In this document: piece by piece, positions 1-4,522 of the stretch
Numbering within the stretch: the first letter of the stretch is position 1
Layout: each line of letters begins with the position of its first letter
Origin: Smithella sp. D17
GTDB lineage: Bacteria > Desulfobacterota > Syntrophia > Syntrophales > Smithellaceae
Assembly: GCA_000753945.1 (NCBI GenBank)
Contig: JQOA01000033.1
Coordinates: forward strand, 1-5,576
DNA: 5,576 nucleotides
Reading direction: 5' to 3'
Made by a program: the position numbers and the translations under genes
The notes under the pieces: model-generated
Databases searched by the model: none
The model's input: the letters and a program-made list of their open reading frames with translations, nothing else
Told to the model about the DNA's origin: nothing

Positions 1-726
1 GATATTATTTGTTTTGCCGGGAAAGTTTTATTTCGTATCTTTAACCGCAACACTTACAACAGTGCAATGCGTACAGTGTTGCTTGATCAAATATACTTTA
101 CTTCAGTACAAATATTACCAATTTTTCTAATAGTATCAATCATTATTGGATCACTGCTTATAGGTGTTATTTTTCTCCAACTAAAGCAATTAGGGCTCAC
201 GCAATATTTTGGCCATCTTTTAATGGGTTTCATTGTTACCGAATTTTCTCCATTTATAACGGTACTGTTGATAACTTTACGTTCCTGTTCCGCCATCAAC
301 ACGGAAATGGCTGTGATGAAAGTCAATAAAGAAATGAACGCATTGGAAGCATTCCATATAGATGTAATCAATTACCTTCTGGTGCCCAGAGTAATTAATG
401 GAGTGATATCAATAGTTTTGTTGAGTACTTTATTTTCTGTAGTTTTGCTGGGCAGTGGTGTTTTGTTTTCAAGGTTAATTTTTGGTATGAGTATGGATGC
501 GTATGCAAACATTTTATTAAATTCGGCAAATTTTTCTGATATAGTAATAGCCTTGCTGAAGAGTATTGTTTTTGGTTTTTTTATCATTTTAATTCCGATT
601 CGTTTTGGTTTGCAGGCTTCGCACGAGCTCACCAGTATTCCTATCGTTGTTTCTCGTGGCATGGTCAATGTCTTTGCGGCCATTCTGACTATTGAGGTGT
701 TGTCATTAATCATAAAGTTATTTTAA
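1..726 (+). CDS. mlaE: MlaE/YrbE-family ABC transporter permease (5'-truncated by window edge)
   Basis: This is the inner-membrane permease of an MCE/Mla-type lipid transporter, which moves phospholipid between the inner membrane and the periplasmic MCE protein. The frame is open from base 1. Residues upstream of the first ATG (base 67) already read like the amphipathic N-terminal helix of the family (KVLFRIFNRNTYN), so that ATG is probably internal and the true start lies outside the window. The 241 visible residues approach the usual length of about 250-260. Family features seen are the long hydrophobic segments, the central motif around bases 280-400 (an E-M-A-V-M-K-V stretch, then M-N-A-L-E-A-F, then L-L-V-P-R-V-I), and a hydrophobic C-terminus ending in KLF. 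The Glu-rich central loop is the part that couples to the ATPase in this family. It is the first visible gene of an operon with the MCE protein 440 bases downstream. The family call is confident; the exact substrate is not visible. Confidence 0.93.
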   Translation, partial: DIICFAGKVLFRIFNRNTYNSAMRTVLLDQIYFTSVQILPIFLIVSIIIGSLLIGVIFLQLKQLGLTQYFGHLLMGFIVTEFSPFITVLLITLRSCSAINTEMAVMKVNKEMNALEAFHIDVINYLLVPRVINGVISIVLLSTLFSVVLLGSGVLFSRLIFGMSMDAYANILLNSANFSDIVIALLKSIVFGFFIILIPIRFGLQASHELTSIPIVVSRGMVNVFAAILTIEVLSLIIKLF

Positions 727-773
727 ATTTTTTTGCCAATGAAAAAGATCTGGATCAAGGCCTGCAAGCGTTT

Positions 774-1196
774 ATGGAGAATAATTTGCGGCAGGCGGCG
801 CCTGTTTCCGTTGACGTACCTCTGCTTTCCAATCAAAATGTTTTAATGAATATAGCTTTAATCAAGCAGTATCATGAGAACATGCCCATGTCCAAAGCAG
901 AGCCGATTGTCTTGAGCGCATTGCGGAAACTTGATTTGGAACGTATAGCCTATAAGAGAAATCCTGATTTGAATAATGAAGAACGTTTTTTTGCAATGCT
1001 GCTGAGGGCTTCCATGGTTCAAAACGCTTTGGTGATTATTGATCGACCGTTTAAAATTATCCCGCATCTGCAAAACATTGATTACATTTTTCAGGCGCTA
1101 AAAAATATTGAAGATTTTTATTTAAGCTGTCATATATATGATTATGAATGGATGAGAGAAAAATATGAGGCATTATCAGGTGAAAAGAGAAATTAA
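774..1196 (+). CDS. Degenerate, Walker A-less ABC ATPase-like protein of the mla operon
   Basis: This 140-residue protein sits exactly where an MlaF ATPase gene could be, between permease and MCE gene. It resembles only the second half of an ABC ATPase. Residues 16-34 (PLLSNQNVLMNIALIKQYH) match the stretch that follows the Q-loop in MlaF-like proteins. Residues 66-70 (LNNEE) stand where LSGGQ should be. Residues 85-92 (ALVIIDRP) match Walker B, but the catalytic Glu is Arg91. The D-loop Asp is replaced (Pro97), and His120 could be the switch His. No Walker A is present and there is no room for one, because mlaE ends 47 bases upstream. It therefore cannot hydrolyse ATP by the normal mechanism. 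The ATG has only a weak upstream AAGG, and the frame is open back to base 696, so the start is uncertain. The end overlaps mlaD by 32 bases (or 17). It may be a non-catalytic partner subunit or a decaying ATPase copy; the intact frame favours the former slightly. Confidence 0.68.
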   Translation: MENNLRQAAPVSVDVPLLSNQNVLMNIALIKQYHENMPMSKAEPIVLSALRKLDLERIAYKRNPDLNNEERFFAMLLRASMVQNALVIIDRPFKIIPHLQNIDYIFQALKNIEDFYLSCHIYDYEWMREKYEALSGEKRN

Positions 1197-1941
1197 AGTT
1201 GGTTTGTTTATCGTTTGCACGGCAATTATAATTTGTCTGGCTCTTCTTTATCTGGCCAAGGAAAAAGGGTTTTTTGAAATAAATCATACCTTTACACTTG
1301 CATCACGGTCCGGTGACGGATTTGCCGAAGGCATGCCGGTTGAATTTTCCGGATTTACCATCGGTAAGGTTTATAAACTGGAGCTCAACAATAAAGGCAT
1401 TGTTCTCATTAAAATAAAAATTCCTCAAAAACATGTAAAATGGATCAGAGCGGATAGTACTTTTACACTTTATCGCTCGTTGATCGGCACTGCGCGCATT
1501 GTTGTAACAACTGACAATTTAAACAGTGCGCCGTTGCCGGACTATAAAGTGCCGGAAGTGCGAATAGTCAATGACATTAAGGACTCAATTGAAAAGGTGC
1601 AGCCCTTGCTGGAAAAGCTTACTCAGATTGCAGACAATCTGGAACGTATGACCGGTAAATTGGATGTTATGGCGGGGAGAGCGGATGTGCAGATATTCGG
1701 TAACGCGGGCACAATGCCACAGTTAAATAATATGCTGAAGGATGTTAATGGAAAACTGGTAAAAATGAATCCGACGGTGGATAACATAAATAAAATGACC
1801 ACAGAAGGTTCGGAAGGATTAAAAGACCTTGGTTTACTGCTCTCGAATTTAAACGATACGCTCAAAGCCGTTGAAGATATGGCAAGAGGAGTTGATTCGA
1901 TCATTTCCACGAAAAAAGAACCGGAGATCAAATTGCCATGA
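1165..1941 (+). CDS. mlaD: MCE (MlaD)-domain periplasmic lipid-binding protein, membrane-anchored
   Basis: This is the substrate-binding component of an MCE lipid transporter; MlaD hexamers sit on the MlaE permease and form a hydrophobic tunnel. The 258-residue protein has a short cytoplasmic tail (REIKVGLF at 8-15), one transmembrane helix at about 12-31, then an MCE domain at about 40-118. That domain carries the family pattern G-F-A-E-G-M-P-V-E-F-S-G at 52-63 followed by IGKVYKLEL, and ends at IGTARIVVTT. Residues 135-248 are a long, mostly helical tail with repeated N-x-x-L and L-x-x-L patterns, as in MCE proteins longer than E. coli MlaD (183 residues). The start is ATG 1165 with a purine-rich GAGAGAA upstream. 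GTG 1180, preceded by GAGG at 1167-1170, is an equally good start and would give MKREIKVGLF, a typical MCE N-terminus. It overlaps the gene before by 32 bases and the next gene by 4, implying coupled translation. Confidence 0.93.
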   Translation: MRHYQVKREIKVGLFIVCTAIIICLALLYLAKEKGFFEINHTFTLASRSGDGFAEGMPVEFSGFTIGKVYKLELNNKGIVLIKIKIPQKHVKWIRADSTFTLYRSLIGTARIVVTTDNLNSAPLPDYKVPEVRIVNDIKDSIEKVQPLLEKLTQIADNLERMTGKLDVMAGRADVQIFGNAGTMPQLNNMLKDVNGKLVKMNPTVDNINKMTTEGSEGLKDLGLLLSNLNDTLKAVEDMARGVDSIISTKKEPEIKLP

Positions 1942-2600
1942 GAAAATATTTAATCCTTATATTGCTGGTATTTATTTGCGCTTGCGGATCGACACAACAG
2001 CTGCCTGATCTAAAAGATACGGCTTTCCGAAACTTCGAAAGTTATAAAACTAATTTTTTAAATGGCAGAGAGGGTGTTTCGGAGCCTCATTTTAATAAAG
2101 CAAAACAAGCCTTGTCCGACGGTAACGATTTGTATCTTTTAGCCAAAATTTACTTAACCAAATATGCTCTACACACGGCGGTGTTGGAAGATTTTGACAA
2201 CAGCGAATTTGTTCGTATTAATCAACTCCAGCCCAGTGAATCCAATTTTGCTTACTATAATTTTTTAAACGGAAACTTTGCGGCGGCAGAAGATAATCTT
2301 CTTCCTTCCAACTATAGAGGTTTTATCAAGGCCGCCCGAGACAAAGATCTGGCAAAAGCTGTTGGAGAAATTAAATCCATTAGTGATCCCCTCTCCCGTT
2401 TGATTGCCAGCGGAATCTTGGTAAAGTATATGTCTTATGATGAAAAAATTTTACAATCAGCCATCAATACTTCCGCCGGGAACGGATGGAGGCGGCCGCT
2501 TTGGGCGTATTTAACCAAACTGCACAAATATTATCTGGATAGCGGTGAAACAGTCAAGGCCAAGAGCACCAAAGAGCGGCTGGATTTGTTGAAAAAGTAG
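1938..2600 (+). CDS. Predicted outer-membrane lipoprotein of the mla operon, helical, family not recognised
   Basis: I do not recognise the family of this 220-residue protein. It begins with a lipoprotein signal: MRK, a hydrophobic core (residues 4-14), and a lipobox I13-C14-A15 before Cys16. Gly17 follows the Cys with no Asp at +2, so by the E. coli rule it would be sent to the outer membrane. The mature part is rich in predicted helix with paired short helices, for example around residues 50-75 and 100-125 (YYNFLNGNFAAAEDNLL), a pattern like TPR or other helical repeats. It is not recognisably MlaC or the PqiC/DUF330 auxiliary lipoprotein. The start is firm because ATG overlaps the mlaD TGA in an ATGA junction, with GGAG at 1923-1926. 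As last gene of the operon it may be the outer-membrane or periplasm-side partner of the MCE complex; this comes from position only. Confidence 0.82.
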   Translation: MRKYLILILLVFICACGSTQQLPDLKDTAFRNFESYKTNFLNGREGVSEPHFNKAKQALSDGNDLYLLAKIYLTKYALHTAVLEDFDNSEFVRINQLQPSESNFAYYNFLNGNFAAAEDNLLPSNYRGFIKAARDKDLAKAVGEIKSISDPLSRLIASGILVKYMSYDEKILQSAINTSAGNGWRRPLWAYLTKLHKYYLDSGETVKAKSTKERLDLLKK

Positions 2601-2642
2601 CCCTGTTGTTCCAGCAATCCAAGAAATCCTTCTCGCTATTTC

Positions 2643-2726
2643 TGTGCAGACGGGAACATAGAAAACTCTGTTATACTGGCTAAATAAATCGGTACAATTA
2701 TGTTCCGTCCCTTTTCAAGCTGCACA
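2643..2726. repeat. Imperfect inverted repeat with inner and outer arms
   Basis: The inner arms 2649-2660 (GACGGGAACATA) and 2699-2709 (TATGTTCCGTC) pair over 11 bases with one bulged G and enclose 38 bases. The outer arms TGTGCA (2643-2648) and TGCACA (2721-2726) are exact reverse complements, set off by an 11-base bulge on the 3' side. Weaker pairing of flanking A/T bases continues outward. It could be a structured RNA end for the mla transcript, a paired protein-binding site, or the relic of a small palindromic repeat element. Arms with GGGACGGAACA-like sequence resemble REP-type repeats seen near IS200-like transposases, but that link is from memory and not testable here. Confidence 0.5.
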
Positions 2727-2737
2727 AATATGGGCTC
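2721..2737 (+). promoter_or_regulatory. Possible degenerate NtrC-type activator site
   Basis: TGCAC followed six bases later by GG matches the first half and part of the second half of the NtrC site (TGCAC, about 7 bases, then GTGCA). The second half is degenerate (GGGCTC). Its centre lies about 88 bases before the predicted transcription start, a normal distance for enhancer sites of sigma-54 promoters. An inverted TGTGCA lies at 2643-2648. This is weak evidence, supported mainly by the promoter and genes downstream. Confidence 0.25.
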
Positions 2738-2790
2738 TTCCGCCTTTTTGTAAATTTTATAACTACTTGTATTTAATAGCTAATATATTA

Positions 2791-2806
2791 TGGCAGGATA
2801 ATTGCT
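2791..2806 (+). promoter_or_regulatory. Sigma-54 (RpoN) promoter for amtB-glnK
   Basis: TGGCAGGATAATTGCT matches the sigma-54 consensus TGGCACG-N4-TTGCW at all positions but one (G for C at the sixth base). The distance from the GG of the -24 element to the GC of the -12 element is exactly the required one. The expected transcription start is near 2817, giving a leader of about 26 bases before the amtB ATG at 2843. Nitrogen-regulated amtB-glnK operons are commonly driven by sigma-54 with NtrC, so the context agrees. Confidence 0.85.
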
Positions 2807-2815
2807 ATTATGCCA

Positions 2816-2836
2816 TCCCATTATATAGATGGGAGG
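2816..2836 (+). promoter_or_regulatory. Leader hairpin covering the amtB ribosome binding site
   Basis: TCCCAT (2816-2821) and ATGGGA (2829-2834) are exact reverse complements around a 7-base loop. The 3' arm contains most of the Shine-Dalgarno GGAGG (2832-2836), which lies 6 bases before ATG 2843. With a start near 2817, five or six pairs of this hairpin would form the very 5' end of the mRNA. The strong SD decides the amtB start. Whether the hairpin modulates translation or protects the 5' end is inference. Confidence 0.5.
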
Positions 2837-2842
2837 AATACA

Positions 2843-4069
2843 ATGGTTGCGCAAATCAGTGCGGGTGATACTGCCTGGATATTAGTGTGTTGTTCTCTTG
2901 TTCTTTTGATGACGCCAGCCCTGGCGTTTTTTTATGGCGGTATGGTGCGGAGGAAAAATGTGCTCTCCACTTTAACTATGAGCTATATCTTCATGTCCCT
3001 GATCGGAGTGCAGTGGGTGCTCTATGGATATTCTCTGGCTTTTGGTTCGGACATCGGTGGATTGATCGGTGGATTGAATTTCCTGGGTTTTCAGGGAGTC
3101 GGCGCCGAGCCGAACACCGCCTACGCTAAAACCATTCCTCATGAACTTTTCGCCTCCTTTCAGATGATGTTTGCTGTCATTACGCCTGCGTTGATTACAG
3201 GTGCTTTCGTGGAGCGGGTCAAATTCAAGAGTTTTCTGCTTTTCAGTCTTCTCTGGGCGACGCTGGTATATGATCCTCTTTGCCACTGGGTCTGGGGACA
3301 AGGTGGCTGGCTGAAGGAAATGGGCGTTCTCGATTTTGCCGGCGGAACGGTTGTGCATATTGCCGCCGGATTTTCCGCATTAGCGTTTGCTTTGGTTATC
3401 GGTCCGCGCAAAGGCTACAGTAATGTTCCGATGGAACCGAACAATATTCCGCTAACAGTTTTGGGAACTGGATTGCTGTGGGTCGGCTGGTTCGGCTTTA
3501 ACGCAGGCAGCGCTCTCGGGGCAAATGGTGTGGCGGTAAATGCTTTAGTGACGACCAACACCTCGGCGGCAACCGCCGGTCTGGTCTGGATGCTGCTCTC
3601 CTGGTTGGACGGCAGACCCAGCACTCTGGGGATCGCCACAGGAATGGTTGTCGGCCTGGCGGCGGTGACACCGGCTTGCGGTTATATTACACCTTTGGCT
3701 GCTATGATTATCGGGGCCGTAGCCGCGCCTCTTTCTTATTATACTATGCGTTTCCGGGATCGATGCAAACTGGACGAATCGCTTGATGTCTGGGCTTGTC
3801 ACGGCATGGCCAGCACCTGGGGCACCATTGCCACGGGTTTATTCGCTACAGTAGCCGTTAACGCCGATGGAGCCAACGGGTTATTTTTTGGTAATCCCAG
3901 CCAGCTTGCTATTCAGATCATTGCTGTCATCGTCACCATCGCTTTTTCCTTCGGTATGACCTATGTGCTGGCTAAGGCACTGAACATGAGCATCGGATTG
4001 CGGGTAAGTCCAGTGGAAGAAGAAGTGGGGCTGGATATCAGTTCCCATGGAGAAAGATCATACTCATAG
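2843..4069 (+). CDS. amtB: Ammonium channel AmtB (Amt/Mep/Rh family)
   Basis: This is a trimeric inner-membrane channel that takes up ammonium, made under nitrogen limitation. It has 408 residues, the usual family size, with about 11 hydrophobic segments and no obvious cleaved signal peptide. Seen in order: the N-terminal FFYGGMVRRKN; Phe106 and Phe110 (FQMMFA), matching the Phe gate of E. coli AmtB; Trp151 in HWVWG at the outer ammonium site; Asp164 in the signature DFAGGTVVHIAAG, with pore His172; the second pore His320 in ACHGMASTWG; and a C-terminal tail with GLRVSPVEEE and GLDISSHGE, which contacts GlnK. The start is ATG 2843 (GGAGG 6 bases upstream). An in-frame ATG at 2810 lies before the predicted sigma-54 transcription start and has no SD, so I reject it. 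glnK follows after 42 bases in the same operon. Base composition is clearly richer in G+C than the mla operon. Confidence 0.97.
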   Translation: MVAQISAGDTAWILVCCSLVLLMTPALAFFYGGMVRRKNVLSTLTMSYIFMSLIGVQWVLYGYSLAFGSDIGGLIGGLNFLGFQGVGAEPNTAYAKTIPHELFASFQMMFAVITPALITGAFVERVKFKSFLLFSLLWATLVYDPLCHWVWGQGGWLKEMGVLDFAGGTVVHIAAGFSALAFALVIGPRKGYSNVPMEPNNIPLTVLGTGLLWVGWFGFNAGSALGANGVAVNALVTTNTSAATAGLVWMLLSWLDGRPSTLGIATGMVVGLAAVTPACGYITPLAAMIIGAVAAPLSYYTMRFRDRCKLDESLDVWACHGMASTWGTIATGLFATVAVNADGANGLFFGNPSQLAIQIIAVIVTIAFSFGMTYVLAKALNMSIGLRVSPVEEEVGLDISSHGERSYS

Positions 4070-4111
4070 AGAACATAACAATTACAGCTTTTATACATTG
4101 GAGATTTTGCC

Positions 4112-4489
4112 ATGCTGAAAAAAATCGAAGCAATTATTCGCGAAGATAAAGTAAACGATGTCCGGGAAGCCCTCAACGAAATTGGAATTGTAGGCATGAA
4201 TATGTTTGAGGTACAGGGTCATGGCCGCCAGGGAGGGATTCAACTGGTCGGACGCGCCGGAACTTATCAGGTCAACATGCTTCCCAAGATACAAATCAAT
4301 ATAGTTTTGAACAAACGCAACCTTGACGCTGCGATTGAAGCGATTCTGAAATCGGCATATACAGGCGAGACGGGCGACGGCATTATTTTTGTTACGCCTG
4401 TCGAGGATGTCATTCGCGTCCGCACACGCGAGCGGGGACCGGACGCTATGATGTACCCGGGTGATATTGATGAAAAGAAAAACCGGTGA
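4112..4489 (+). CDS. glnK: PII signal transduction protein GlnK, partner of AmtB
   Basis: This trimeric nitrogen/energy sensor binds ATP/ADP and 2-oxoglutarate and blocks AmtB with its T-loop. It has 125 residues against the usual 112, with an extra C-terminal tail (about 113-125, MMYPGDIDEKKNR). PII marks are KKIEAII at the N-terminus; GHGRQ with Gln40 (E. coli Gln39, the 2-oxoglutarate/Mg contact); T-loop Arg48 (Arg47, which enters the AmtB pore); Tyr52 (Tyr51, the uridylylation site); LPK with Lys59 (Lys58); TGETGDG at 84-90; and RVR at 102-104. Differences are Tyr46 replaced by Gly47, Lys40 by Gly41 and the ATP-contacting Lys90 by Ile91. The start has GGAG at 4100-4103, 8 bases before ATG. 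It is co-transcribed with amtB, the standard pairing. It could equally be named glnB; glnK is chosen for the amtB linkage. Confidence 0.95.
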   Translation: MLKKIEAIIREDKVNDVREALNEIGIVGMNMFEVQGHGRQGGIQLVGRAGTYQVNMLPKIQINIVLNKRNLDAAIEAILKSAYTGETGDGIIFVTPVEDVIRVRTRERGPDAMMYPGDIDEKKNR

Positions 4490-4490
4490 A

Positions 4491-4522
4491 CCCCATTCCA
4501 TTTTTATCCTTTTACTATGGGG
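4491..4522. terminator. Possible weak two-way terminator hairpin between convergent genes
   Basis: CCCCAT (4491-4496) and ATGGGG (4517-4522) are exact reverse complements around a 20-base A/T-rich loop, at the junction where glnK and the kinase gene converge. The stem is short. On the minus strand a T-rich run (TTTTTCTTTT) follows only after 8 bases, and no T run follows on the plus strand, so this is not a canonical intrinsic terminator. Confidence 0.3.

Larger units (their letters stand above)
2601..2790. other. Non-coding stretch between the mla operon and amtB
   Basis: No convincing gene is seen. The stretch contains a long imperfect inverted repeat (2643-2726) and an AT-rich run (about 2746-2790) just before the sigma-54 promoter. 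No classic terminator (GC stem plus T run) follows the lipoprotein stop at 2598-2600. TGTTATACT at 2669-2677 resembles an extended -10 element, but no -35 can be seen at the right distance. Confidence 0.6.

Noticed and set aside
693..776. Fusion of MlaE to the ATPase-like frame by -1 ribosomal frameshifting
   Set aside because: The frames are related by -1 and overlap, but no slippery heptamer lies in the mlaE phase: TTTTAAA at 721-727 is out of phase and spans the stop. Ordinary re-initiation is simpler.
739..846. Small frame starting ATG 739 (MKKIWIKACKRLW, 35 codons)
   Set aside because: It has no SD, is short, and lies over the ATPase-like frame that has recognisable family residues. Likely chance.
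2669..2677. Extended -10 like TGTTATACT as a sigma-70 promoter for amtB
   Set aside because: No -35 element is seen 16-18 bases upstream, and it would make a leader of more than 150 bases; the sigma-54 site is far stronger.
2790..2816. Hairpin ATGGCA/TGCCAT around the promoter
   Set aside because: It overlaps the sigma-54 -24/-12 element and would not be in the transcript from it; the pairing is short with a 15-base loop.
2810..2842. Upstream ATG giving an 11-residue longer AmtB
   Set aside because: It lies before the predicted sigma-54 transcription start and has no SD; ATG 2843 has GGAGG at ideal distance.
2972..3802. Long open frames on the minus strand and in another plus frame across amtB
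   Set aside because: They overlap a gene with clear family motifs, show no family resemblance or SD, and are expected shadows in a GC-richer gene.
4112..4489. Loss of the uridylylation Tyr51 in GlnK
   Set aside because: A gap-free count against E. coli GlnB aligns Tyr52 here with Tyr51; only Tyr46 is replaced.
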